This document shows, piece by piece, positions 17,353-24,291 of a stretch of 64,000 bases of DNA (positions are counted from its first letter, which is position 1; each line of letters starts with the position of its first letter). A program made the translations under genes and the position numbers. The stretch is from Novosphingobium aureum (GTDB lineage: Bacteria; Pseudomonadota; Alphaproteobacteria; Sphingomonadales; Sphingomonadaceae): NCBI RefSeq assembly GCF_015865035.1, contig NZ_JADZGI010000001.1, positions 1,178,001 to 1,242,000 on the forward strand. Reading direction: 5' to 3'. The notes under the pieces were generated by a model that was given only the letters and a program-made list of their open reading frames with translations, was not told where the DNA came from and searched no databases.

Positions 17353-18011
17353 TCGCCGGGCTCGCCCGACTGTGCTGCCTGCAGCAACTTGAGATAGTCC
17401 TTCTGCGGCAGTTCCTGCGCGCCGAGCGAGGCGAGGTGCGGGGTCATGAACTGGCAGTCGAGTAGTGTTGCGCCGCCACGGCGCATCGCGGCCACGAGCC
17501 AGCACAATGCGACCTTTGACGAATCGCTCGTGGTCGAGAACATGCTCTCGCCGCAAAAGGCCCGATCAAATCCCACGCCATAGAGTCCGCCGACGAGTTC
17601 GCGTGCCGTGCCATCAGCGCTCTCGCGCCAGCACTCGATCGAATGGGCAAGGCCAAGTCGGTGCAGGTTCTCGTAGCTGCGCTGGATGCGATGACTGATC
17701 CAGCTGCCGCCTTCGTCGTCATCATCATCGAGGCATTCGTCCTGGCTTCGGGCAGGGCGCGGCGCGGCACAGGCGTCCATGACCATCGAAAAGGCCTCGT
17801 TGCAGGTAACTGTAAACCGGTTGCGACGAAGCGTGCGCGCCAGCGAATGCGACACGTGCAGGCCATCGAGCGGAATTATCGCCCTCAGTCGTGGTTCGAT
17901 CCAGAAGATGTCGGGGTCATCGCGGCTGTCCGCCATCGGGAAAATCCCGCTGCGGTAGGCCAGCATGAGCAGTTCCGGTTCAATCGGATCGGTCGTACGA
18001 GGTGCGTGCAC
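17160..18011 (-). CDS. aat: Leucyl/phenylalanyl-tRNA--protein transferase
   Basis: Aat adds Leu or Phe to N-terminal Arg/Lys, marking proteins for ClpAP (N-degron pathway). Recognised blocks are LLMLAYRSGIFPMADSRDDPDIFWIEPRLRAIIPL, HVSHSLARTLRRNRFTVTCNEAFSMVMDACA, GSWISHRIQRSYENLHRLGLAHSIECW, ELVGGLYGVGFDRAFCGESMFS, SKVALCWLVA and LLDCQFMTPHLASLGAQELPQKDYLKLL. The 283 residues exceed the usual 230-250 because of a roughly 65-residue Ser/Ala-rich tail lying antisense to the DUF2155 tail. A D-rich insert (DDDDDEGG) near residue 100 is unusual. Confidence 0.9.
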   Translation of the reverse strand: MHAPRTTDPIEPELLMLAYRSGIFPMADSRDDPDIFWIEPRLRAIIPLDGLHVSHSLARTLRRNRFTVTCNEAFSMVMDACAAPRPARSQDECLDDDDDEGGSWISHRIQRSYENLHRLGLAHSIECWRESADGTARELVGGLYGVGFDRAFCGESMFSTTSDSSKVALCWLVAAMRRGGATLLDCQFMTPHLASLGAQELPQKDYLKLLQAAQSGEPGDQFAALSPSGAGTGSVSTASSTGSASEGALSLPDAFAALLEDAAAAGLSSSPGKLIAQALTQTS

Positions 18012-18129
18012 AGCGGTGTTCTAGCAAAAACGGTCTGCGGTGGACATGGAAACGTGCATTTGTCTGGCGAACCTGTGCATAAGGTCCTTGTAATCCTGTG
18101 CGGCACCATCTAGTGGGACCGCCACCCGC

Positions 18130-18205
18130 AGGAGTGTAGCTCAGTTGGTAGAGCATCGGTCTCCAAAACCGAGGGCCGCGGGTTCGAATCCTGCCACTCC
18201 TGCCA
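18130..18205 (+). tRNA. tRNA-Trp (anticodon CCA)
   Basis: A complete 76-nt cloverleaf. The acceptor stem AGGAGTG pairs with CACTCCT, the D arm is GTAGCTCAGTTGGTAGAGC, and the anticodon loop CTCCAAA carries CCA. The T arm has GGTTCGAATCC, and CCA is encoded at 18203-18205. Its place just upstream of secE-nusG-rplKA is a conserved bacterial arrangement, here interrupted by one membrane-protein gene. Confidence 0.97.
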
Positions 18206-18413
18206 CTTTCACCATGGTTCTTCGGGCCATGGTCGAAGGCTTCGCCGCCAGCTGCTGGCCCGGCCGAGTTTCCCTTACATCCCCGAACTGCAAAGTCGGC
18301 TCCATTGCCGAAGCGGTGATTCGCGCGTAGCGCTTGCTTGCCAATCTCGCGGCGGGGTTTAAGGGAGCCGCGCCCGGATCTGTATCCCGGTGAAAGGTCG
18401 AACAAGGGTACCC

Positions 18414-19979
18414 ATGCAGGAAAGCGCGTTGACGGATTCGCCCGAGGCAGGCGAGGGCGCAGAGGCCAGCGCAAGCGCGGTTTCGGGAAAGGTGCAGGAC
18501 GTGTGGCGGGCAGGGCGCCTCGACGCGCTGTTCTGGCTGGGAATTGCGCTTTCGCTGCTGGCATCCTTGCCAGCGCTGGTGGCCTGGACCCCGCAGATGA
18601 CCGACTACCCGTCGCATCTCGCCGGCTACAAGATCATGCTCGATCATGGGCGCGATCCATTCCTGACCTGGTATTTCCTGTTTCATTGGGAATGGACGGG
18701 CAATCTCGGTGCTGAACTGCTGATGGTACCGCTTGCGCCGGTGTTCGGCGTGGAAATGGCAGGGCGCATTATCGTCGCGTTGATCCCGGCCTTGACCGGC
18801 CTGTCGATTGTCTCGGTCTCGTGGGTGCTGCGCCGTCGTGTTGGGCTGGGGCCTATCCTCGCGCTCGTGGCGATCTGGTCCCCGTCCTTGCTGATGGGGT
18901 TCCTCAACTACTCTCTCTCGTTGGCTCTCGCACTGTTCACCTTCGCGCTATGGGTGCGGATGGAAGGATCGCCATGGCGGCGACTGGTCATGATCCCGCT
19001 CGGTTTCGTTGTCTGGCTGTGTCACGTATCGGGTTGGGGGATACTTGGCGTCTTGGTGTTCGGCTACGAGTGGACGCGGCGCAGCGGCTGGCGTGACTGG
19101 CGCCCGTTTCTCGCGCCCTGGCCGCTGATCTTCCCGCTCCTGCCCATGTTGGCGGGGATGGGTGCCAATTCCAAGGTCTCCTACGGACGCTGGGGCGTGC
19201 TCGAGTACAAGTGGGGCATCCTCTACAAGGCCTTGCGCAATCAGGACCAGGTCTTCGACATCGCCACCTTGTGCGTGTTGCTGCTGGTCGTGCTGGCGGC
19301 CCTCTTGGTGAAGCGGATCGACGGGCGCCTTGGATGGGCGGCGCTGATCCTGTTCGGGCTGACGCTGGCGGTTCCACGCCAGATTTTTGGCGGAGACTAC
19401 GCCGATTACCGCCTGAGCACGGCAGCGCTGATGATTGCACTTCTGGCAGTGGACTTCCGGTCGCGCATCCCGGCATGGCTGCTTGTTGCGGCATCGCTGA
19501 TCTTCGTGTCGCGCACCGCGCTCACAAGCTGGGTCTGGTATAGGGACGCGCAGACCGCGCGCACGATGATTGCCGCGCTCGACTATGTGCCAGAGGGCGC
19601 CAGGGTCGCTACAGCGGTTGCGATTCCCCGCCGCCAGTGGTTCTTCGGGCCCTTCGAGCACTTTGGCAGCTATGCGGTAGTCCGGAGCAGAGCGATGGAA
19701 AATTCCAACTTCGCGCTGCCCGATGTGCACATGCTCTCGATGCGCGAGCGCAGGTATCGGTTCGCCGATCCGACGCAGCGGATTTTGTTTTCGCCGAACC
19801 AGCGCATCGACCTGCGCAAGTTCAAGCCGGCGCGCCATGCAGACTACCTGTGGTACATCGGCGATGCGCACCCGGTCGCGTTGCCCGATGGCGCGAAGAT
19901 CATCTACAGCACGCCCAATTCGTTCCTTGCGCGCATGCCGAGCGCGGTTGATCTTGCAAATCCGGCGGACGGGAGCTAG
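18414..19979 (+). CDS. Polytopic membrane protein, glycosyltransferase-like, function unknown
   Basis: The 521-residue protein has about 9-11 hydrophobic helices between residues 40 and 385. It has a hydrophilic N-terminus and a C-terminal soluble part of about 130 residues with YVPEGARVATAV. An early TPQMTDYPSHLAGY resembles the first lumenal Asp region of GT-C/ArnT-type glycosyltransferases, and the general layout fits that fold, but I see no decisive motif. The ATG at 18414 is preceded by AAGGG. It lies between tRNA-Trp and secE, the latter starting 156 bp downstream. Confidence 0.75.
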   Translation: MQESALTDSPEAGEGAEASASAVSGKVQDVWRAGRLDALFWLGIALSLLASLPALVAWTPQMTDYPSHLAGYKIMLDHGRDPFLTWYFLFHWEWTGNLGAELLMVPLAPVFGVEMAGRIIVALIPALTGLSIVSVSWVLRRRVGLGPILALVAIWSPSLLMGFLNYSLSLALALFTFALWVRMEGSPWRRLVMIPLGFVVWLCHVSGWGILGVLVFGYEWTRRSGWRDWRPFLAPWPLIFPLLPMLAGMGANSKVSYGRWGVLEYKWGILYKALRNQDQVFDIATLCVLLLVVLAALLVKRIDGRLGWAALILFGLTLAVPRQIFGGDYADYRLSTAALMIALLAVDFRSRIPAWLLVAASLIFVSRTALTSWVWYRDAQTARTMIAALDYVPEGARVATAVAIPRRQWFFGPFEHFGSYAVVRSRAMENSNFALPDVHMLSMRERRYRFADPTQRILFSPNQRIDLRKFKPARHADYLWYIGDAHPVALPDGAKIIYSTPNSFLARMPSAVDLANPADGS

Positions 19980-20135
19980 ATCAGGCGCTCTTCCGACATG
20001 AGGAAACAGTCTGCCCCTCCCGGCCTCGGCCGGGGCGGCGATTTCCCCTAGGCGGAAGAGACCGAATCCGCGCCGCAAGGCACGAGACATTTTTTGCGTT
20101 CACGCAAACAGGCAAGAGATACGAGAGCGAGCGAC

Positions 20136-20330
20136 ATGGCCAAGATCAATCCCGGCGAATTCATGCGCCAGGTCCAGGCAGAGACGCGCAAGATTCACTG
20201 GCCTTCGCGCCAGGAGACGGTCACGACCGCGATCTTCGTGGGCATCATGACCGTGCTGCTCGCAAGCTTCTTCCTGGGCGTCGACGCGCTGTTCGGCTGG
20301 GTCGTCAGCTCGCTGCTGTCGTTCCTGTAA
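20136..20330 (+). CDS. secE: Preprotein translocase subunit SecE
   Basis: The 64-residue single-span protein has an amphipathic helix (NPGEFMRQVQAETRKIHWPSRQETVTTA) and one transmembrane helix to the C-terminus. The KIHWPSRQET block is the SecE signature. It is the essential small subunit of SecYEG. The ATG at 20136 follows GAGAGCGAG; an in-frame start at 20094 adds non-conserved residues. nusG follows 32 bp downstream in the classical secE-nusG order. Confidence 0.95.
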   Translation: MAKINPGEFMRQVQAETRKIHWPSRQETVTTAIFVGIMTVLLASFFLGVDALFGWVVSSLLSFL

Positions 20331-20362
20331 TCGTCTGAACGCTGGATACTGAAGAGAGAACC

Positions 20363-20899
20363 ATGGCCCGCTGGTACATCATCCACGCCTACTCCGGCTT
20401 CGAGAACAAGGTGAAGGAAGCGATCCTCGCCGAGGCGGAGCGCATTGGCCTGTCGCAGCTCGTCGAGGACATTCAGGTCCCCGCAGAGACCATCACCGAG
20501 GTGAAGCGCGGCAAGAAAGTCCAGGTCGAGCGCAAGACGATGCCCGGCTACGTTCTCGCCAAGCTGGCGATGAACGACGACGTCTACCACCTCGTCAAGA
20601 ACACGCCGAAGGTCTCGGGCTTCCTTGGTAACAACGGCAAGCCGCAGGCGATTAGCGAATCGGAAGCCGCGCGCTACTTCGGCGCTGCCGAGGCTGCTGC
20701 TGCCGAGCCGCGCAAGCAGGTCAGCATCGACTACGAGATCGGCGATTCGGTCAAGGTGCTCGACGGTCCTTTCGCGAGCTTCAACGGCATCGTCGAGGAA
20801 CTCGACTTCGACAAGAACCGGGTCAAGGTCTCTGTCTCGATCTTCGGGCGTGCGACGCCGGTCGAACTCGACTTCGAGCACGTCGAGCTCAGCAAGTAA
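20363..20899 (+). CDS. nusG: Transcription termination/antitermination protein NusG
   Basis: The 178-residue NusG has an NGN domain (RWYIIHAYSGFENKVKEAI ... RKTMPGYVLAKLAMND ... VSGFLGN) and a C-terminal KOW domain (IGDSVKVLDGPFASFNGIVEELDFDKNRVKVSVSIFGRATPVELDFEHVE). It binds RNA polymerase and couples with Rho or S10. RBS AGAGAGAA precedes the start. A strong terminator follows, separating secE-nusG from rplKA. Confidence 0.97.
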   Translation: MARWYIIHAYSGFENKVKEAILAEAERIGLSQLVEDIQVPAETITEVKRGKKVQVERKTMPGYVLAKLAMNDDVYHLVKNTPKVSGFLGNNGKPQAISESEAARYFGAAEAAAAEPRKQVSIDYEIGDSVKVLDGPFASFNGIVEELDFDKNRVKVSVSIFGRATPVELDFEHVELSK

Positions 20900-20940
20900 G
20901 CATCACTCGCCGCGCTATCTGCGTGGCTTGGATAAAGAGA

Positions 20941-20971
20941 CGGGGCGCTGTCACGGCGCCCCTTTTCTTTT
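20941..20971 (+). terminator. Intrinsic terminator after nusG
   Basis: The stem GGGGCGC(tgtcacg)GCGCCCC at about 20942-20962 is followed by CTTTTCTTTT. It lies 42 bp past the nusG stop and would separate secE-nusG from the rplKA transcript. Confidence 0.85.
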
Positions 20972-21084
20972 GCCGGGTTCTGGGCTAAGGGCCCGGCCTT
21001 CGCAGCGGCTTTCGGTCGTTTGCGATTCCCGGCGGGAGAGTAGCGAGGCGCAAGCCGGACTTCTCGTCTGACCGCTAAACATGA

Positions 21085-21100
21085 GGGCGCATGCGCGCCC
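21085..21100 (+). promoter_or_regulatory. Leader hairpin of rplKA
   Basis: GGGCGC-ATGC-GCGCCC forms a perfect 6-bp stem with a 4-base loop 23 bp upstream of the rplK ATG, just before the AAAGGAGG ribosome-binding site. L1 represses this operon by binding its leader in other bacteria. Whether this hairpin is the L1 site is inference; the classical L1 asymmetric-loop motif is not evident. Confidence 0.3.
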
Positions 21101-21122
21101 GACAGTGTGAAAGGAGGCCATC

Positions 21123-21554
21123 ATGGCCAAGAAAATTGAAGGCTACATCAAGCTGCAGGTGCCCGCGGGCGCTGCAAACCCGTCGCCGCCGATCGGTCCG
21201 GCGCTGGGTCAGCGCGGCGTGAACATCATGGAATTCTGCAAGGCGTTCAATGCCGCCACGCAGGAGATGGAAAAGGGCATGCCGATCCCGACCATCATCA
21301 CCGTGTATGCTGACCGCAGCTTCACCTTCGTCACCAAGACGCCGCCCGCCACCTTCCTCATCAAGAAGGCTGCCAACCTCAAGTCCGGCTCGAAGGAGCC
21401 CGGCAAGGTTTCGGCCGGAAAGATCGCGCGCTCGAAGCTCTCCGAGATCGCAGAGGTCAAGATGAAGGACCTGAACGCCAACGACATCGAGGCGGCTACC
21501 CGCATCATCGAAGGTTCGGCCCGCGCGATGGGTCTCGAAGTGGTGGAGGGCTGA
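21123..21554 (+). CDS. rplK: 50S ribosomal protein L11
   Basis: The 143-residue L11 opens MAKKIEGYIKLQVPAGAANPSPPIGPALGQRGVNIMEFCKAFN, the N-terminal domain with the conserved Pro-rich PPIGPALG turn. The C-terminal rRNA-binding domain follows (KLSEIAEVKMKDLNANDIEAATRIIEGSARAMGLEV). L11 forms the GTPase-associated centre. Strong RBS AAAGGAGG. rplA follows after 4 bp. Confidence 0.98.
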   Translation: MAKKIEGYIKLQVPAGAANPSPPIGPALGQRGVNIMEFCKAFNAATQEMEKGMPIPTIITVYADRSFTFVTKTPPATFLIKKAANLKSGSKEPGKVSAGKIARSKLSEIAEVKMKDLNANDIEAATRIIEGSARAMGLEVVEG

Positions 21555-21558
21555 TCTG

Positions 21559-22260
21559 ATGGCCAAGATTTCCAAGAAGCAGAAGTCGCTCACCGAGAAG
21601 CTGGGCGACAACATGAAGCTTTATCCCGTTGCCGAGGCTCTGACCGCGCTGCGTGATCTCAAGACCACCAAGTTCGACGAGACCATCGAGGTCGCGATGA
21701 ACCTTGGCGTCGATCCGCGTCACGCCGACCAGATGGTCCGTGGCATGGTTTCGCTCCCCGCCGGTACCGGCAAGACCGTGCGCGTCGCCGTGTTCGCCAA
21801 GGGCGACAAGGCCGAGGCCGCTCTCGCTGCTGGCGCCGACAAGGTTGGTGCCGAAGACCTCATGGAAGACATGCAGGCCGGCAACCTCGATTACGATCGC
21901 GTGATCGCGACCCCCGACATGATGGGCGTCGTTGGCCGCCTCGGTAAGCTGCTGGGCCCCAAGGGCCTGATGCCGAACCCGAAGCTGGGCACCGTCACCC
22001 CGAACGTCGAGCAGGCCGTGAAGGACGCCAAGGGCGGCCAGATCGAGTTCCGCGTCGAGAAGCAGGGTATCATCCACGCCGGCATCGGCAAGATGTCGTT
22101 CTCGGACGAAGACCTGCAGAAGAATTTCTCGGCATTCGTCGACGCGATCGTCAAGGCCAAGCCCTCGGGCGCCAAGGGCAAGTACGTCAAGAAGATCTCG
22201 CTGTCTTCGTCGATGGGCCCGGGCCTCAAGATCGACACCACCGAAGTCGCCGGCGCCTGA
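21559..22260 (+). CDS. rplA: 50S ribosomal protein L1
   Basis: The 233-residue L1 has the two-domain pattern: LTEKLGDNMKLYPVAEALTALRDLKTTKFDETIEVAMNLGVDPRHADQMVRG, the inserted domain with VGRLGKLLGPKGLMPNPKLGTVT, and the C-terminal FSDEDLQKNFSAFVDAI. It builds the L1 stalk and represses its own operon in other bacteria. Unlike in many bacteria, rplJ-rplL do not follow; the next gene is on the other strand, behind a strong terminator. Confidence 0.98.
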   Translation: MAKISKKQKSLTEKLGDNMKLYPVAEALTALRDLKTTKFDETIEVAMNLGVDPRHADQMVRGMVSLPAGTGKTVRVAVFAKGDKAEAALAAGADKVGAEDLMEDMQAGNLDYDRVIATPDMMGVVGRLGKLLGPKGLMPNPKLGTVTPNVEQAVKDAKGGQIEFRVEKQGIIHAGIGKMSFSDEDLQKNFSAFVDAIVKAKPSGAKGKYVKKISLSSSMGPGLKIDTTEVAGA

Positions 22261-22285
22261 TCGCCGATCCGACCCAGGGTCGAAC

Positions 22286-22323
22286 AAAAAAGGGCCGGGA
22301 GAGCAATCTCCCGGCCCTTTTTT
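22286..22323 (+). terminator. Intrinsic terminator after rplA
   Basis: AGGGCCGGGAGA (22291-22302) and TCTCCCGGCCCT (22307-22318) form a perfect 12-bp stem with loop GCAA. It is preceded by six As and followed by six Ts, so it can work in both directions. It lies between convergent rplA and the chorismate-lyase-like gene. Confidence 0.95.
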
Positions 22324-22381
22324 CGTGGTTGTCCTAACTGCTGCTGCGTTGTTCAGGTGGCCTGGATGGCCTGCCGTCGTG

Positions 22382-22918
22382 TCAGTCTGATGCCGGGGCG
22401 GCCAGATTCGCGCGCGTGTAGCATTCGACGAGGTAGGCCAGGGCTCGTCCGTCGCGCAGATGTAGCACTGCACGGTGCCGCAAGATCGTGCCTTCGGGGC
22501 AAGGCGCGCCGGGGTGGCGGGAGGATTCGAGCAATTCACGATCAAAGTGCAGCGGGGCGATGATTTTGCCGAAAGGCGTTGTGCCATCCGCAAGGGCCGC
22601 GTTCATCGCCGGGTCGAGCCGCTCGGGAACGTACCAGTTAGCTGCGATCGAGACGACGTCGCCGCCAAGGCTCAGGGCGACATGGCGTGCTCGTAAACTC
22701 TCGCCCGCAGCAAGGGCCAGGATGGCAAGCGCGTCGGCCGGTGGCGAGGCCAGCTCGGAGAAGGGGCGGATCGGCCGTGCCTGCAACTGCGGCGCCTCGA
22801 GCGATGGAGCGGCTCCCTCAAGGCTGTGCCGGTGCCATTGCTCAAGTGCATGGCTCGCGCTGGCATGGCCCCTCAAAAAGGCATCGAAACGATCGACGAG
22901 CGAAGAGGGCTTGGTCAT
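22382..22918 (-). CDS. Chorismate lyase-like (UbiC/UTRA fold) protein, function unproven
   Basis: The 178-residue protein has the central pattern RARHVALSLGGDVVSIAANWYVPERLDPAMNAALADGTTPFGKIIAPLHFDRELL and the closing AVLHLRDGRALAYLVECYTRANL. This resembles the UbiC chorismate-lyase fold: NxYVPxxL, TPFG, then a Glu near a C-terminal strand. UbiC makes 4-hydroxybenzoate from chorismate for ubiquinone. The match is from memory of the fold's motifs and not decisive; it may be a ligand-binding relative. No ubiA neighbour is seen. The cinA-like gene starts upstream on the same strand. Confidence 0.5.
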   Translation of the reverse strand: MTKPSSLVDRFDAFLRGHASASHALEQWHRHSLEGAAPSLEAPQLQARPIRPFSELASPPADALAILALAAGESLRARHVALSLGGDVVSIAANWYVPERLDPAMNAALADGTTPFGKIIAPLHFDRELLESSRHPGAPCPEGTILRHRAVLHLRDGRALAYLVECYTRANLAAPASD

Positions 22919-22977
22919 GCTGAACGTGCAGGCTTGTCGGTATATGGTAGAGGCGGGAGGGCTGGCAGGGGCGCTGC

Positions 22978-23739
22978 TCAGATACCGCCAGGTACCGGCG
23001 CGCGGCCCATGTCTTCCAGCCCACCGACAAGCGCTCTGGCGCAGGCTGCCAGTTCCTCAGCATCGACCGAGCGGATGACGAAGTTGGCGCCGGTGCGGCC
23101 TTCGCCCCAGAACGGGTAGGAGCCAATCTGGCAATTGGGATGGGCCTGCTCGGTTTCGCGCAGGAGAACGGCGACATCGCTTTCTCCGACCCAGCAGCCG
23201 ATCGTTTTGGACAGCAGCGGAGCGCCTCCCTCGAGGGTGCCGGTCAAAGCTTCGAGCATCCCGGCCGTGATGCTGGGGACACCGGCCATAATGAACACGT
23301 TCTCGACATGGATACCCGGTGCGCCCGTATAACGGTTGGGGATGAGGCTGGCGCCTGCCGGCGTGCGTGCCATGCGCAGGCGCGCGTCGGTGAGGCCGCC
23401 GCGGGTGGTGTAGTATTCCTCGAGGATTGCGCGGGCCTCGTCATGAACCACGACTTCGACCCCGAGCGCTGCCGAGATCGCATCAACGGTGATGTCGTCG
23501 TGAGTCGGACCGATGCCACCGGTGGTGAACAGATAATCGTTGCGTGTGCGCAGCGCATTGACCGCTTCGACGATGGCGTCGGTATCGTCGGCGACCACAC
23601 GCACCTCCTTGAGGCGGATCCCTTGGACCTGCAGCCATGATGCGATCTGGGCAATGTTCTTGTCGTGAGTGCGACCGGAGAGAATTTCATCTCCGATTAC
23701 GACGAGGGCGGCGGTGTAGATGCGCGAGGAGGTGTTCAT
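22978..23739 (-). CDS. Molybdopterin-binding / CinA N-terminal domain protein
   Basis: The 253-residue protein is a MoaB/Mog-fold domain of the CinA family. Visible motifs are AALVVIGDEILSGRTHDKNIAQIASWLQVQGI, RTRNDYLFTTGGIGPTHDDITVDAISAALG and HVENVFIMAGVPSITAGMLEAL. It lacks the C-terminal nicotinamide-nucleotide amidase (PncC) domain of full CinA. This short form is common in alphaproteobacteria and is often called competence/damage-inducible protein A. Activity (possibly ADP-ribose pyrophosphatase) is inferred from the family. Two small-RNA candidates lie upstream on the same strand. Confidence 0.85.
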   Translation of the reverse strand: MNTSSRIYTAALVVIGDEILSGRTHDKNIAQIASWLQVQGIRLKEVRVVADDTDAIVEAVNALRTRNDYLFTTGGIGPTHDDITVDAISAALGVEVVVHDEARAILEEYYTTRGGLTDARLRMARTPAGASLIPNRYTGAPGIHVENVFIMAGVPSITAGMLEALTGTLEGGAPLLSKTIGCWVGESDVAVLLRETEQAHPNCQIGSYPFWGEGRTGANFVIRSVDAEELAACARALVGGLEDMGRAPVPGGI

Positions 23740-23928
23740 GGCGCATGGCTAGGACAAATGTGTCGGGCAGGCCAGTGTCGCATCGCGGATTTAGCCGAAA
23801 GCCAGGCAAATCTTCGTGGAGCCAGAAATGCCTATCGGTGCGAGCGCCCGTGCCTATGTGGCGCGGGCTATGCCGCGTCATGTCATGCGCTAACAATTGA
23901 CGTGATCGTATTTCAATCTCGGCAGCGC

Positions 23929-23991
23929 AAAAAAAAGGCCGACCCGAAGGCCAGCCTATGAAAGTTTTTGGGAGAGGATGCCTGAAAGGCA
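23929..23991 (-). ncRNA. Small RNA candidate, copy B (paralog of the one at 24121)
   Basis: Read on the minus strand, this element of about 63 nt begins with hairpin TGCC-TTTCA-GGCA. A single-stranded TCCTCTCCCAAAAAC stretch follows, and it ends in the terminator stem AGGCTGGCC-TTCG-GGTCGGCC plus eight Ts. It is about 93% identical to copy A, with one indel and a few substitutions, one of which makes a stem mismatch. A promoter-like TTGCAG-N17-CATAAG sits just upstream. The exposed C-rich CCTCTCCC could pair with Shine-Dalgarno sequences, as in other alphaproteobacterial sRNAs. No protein frame explains the conservation. Boundaries are inferred. Confidence 0.65.
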
Positions 23992-23996
23992 GGATC

Positions 23997-24025
23997 CTTA
24001 TGCAATGAGAACGTTATCGCTGCAA
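23997..24025 (-). promoter_or_regulatory. Promoter candidate for small RNA copy B
   Basis: On the minus strand TTGCAG (24025-24020) is separated by 17 bases from CATAAG (24002-23997). The -10 ends about 6 bp before the first base of the hairpin. The -35 region, with the preceding TTTTCGCAT, is identical to that of copy A, while the spacer differs. This pattern is expected if the promoter is under selection. Confidence 0.55.
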
Positions 24026-24120
24026 ATGCGAAAAAATGTAGAAAAATTGCATTTCATGCAACTGCATGCGGGGCGTTTCGAGCAACTGCTCGGCCTGCGG
24101 TAACCAGCTGAAAAATTGCC

Positions 24121-24184
24121 AAAAAAAAGGCCGGCCCGAAGGCCAGCCTTTGAAAGTCTTTTGGGAGAGGATGCCTGAAAGGCA
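24121..24184 (-). ncRNA. Small RNA candidate, copy A
   Basis: On the minus strand this element of about 64 nt reads hairpin TGCC-TTTCA-GGCA, an unpaired TCCTCTCCCAAAAGAC, then a strong Rho-independent terminator AAGGCTGGCC-TTCG-GGCCGGCCTT ending in eight Ts. It lies 107 bp after the rimO stop and 130 bp before copy B on the same strand. Its own promoter-like TTGCAG-N17-CATATG argues against it being only a rimO terminator. The unpaired C-rich stretch CCTCTCCC complements GGGAGAGG-type ribosome-binding sites. Function is not known. Confidence 0.7.
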
Positions 24185-24189
24185 CTTTT

Positions 24190-24218
24190 CATATGCTCGT
24201 TTTGGCGCTGTCCTGCAA
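24190..24218 (-). promoter_or_regulatory. Promoter candidate for small RNA copy A
   Basis: On the minus strand TTGCAG (24218-24213) and CATATG (24195-24190) are 17 bp apart. They are preceded by TTTTCGCAT as in the copy B promoter. The predicted start falls on the first bases of the TGCC hairpin. Confidence 0.55.
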
Positions 24219-24291
24219 ATGCGAAAAGGAAATCGACTCTTGCGCAGAGTGCAATTGCCTTGCTTGCAAATAGGTCACGCGGCTTGCTGGC

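Noticed and set aside
20018..20035. CCCGGCCTCGGCCGGG hairpin before secE as a terminator
   Set aside because: It has no T tract and lies in a GC-rich leader; it could be structure only, so it was not listed as a terminator.
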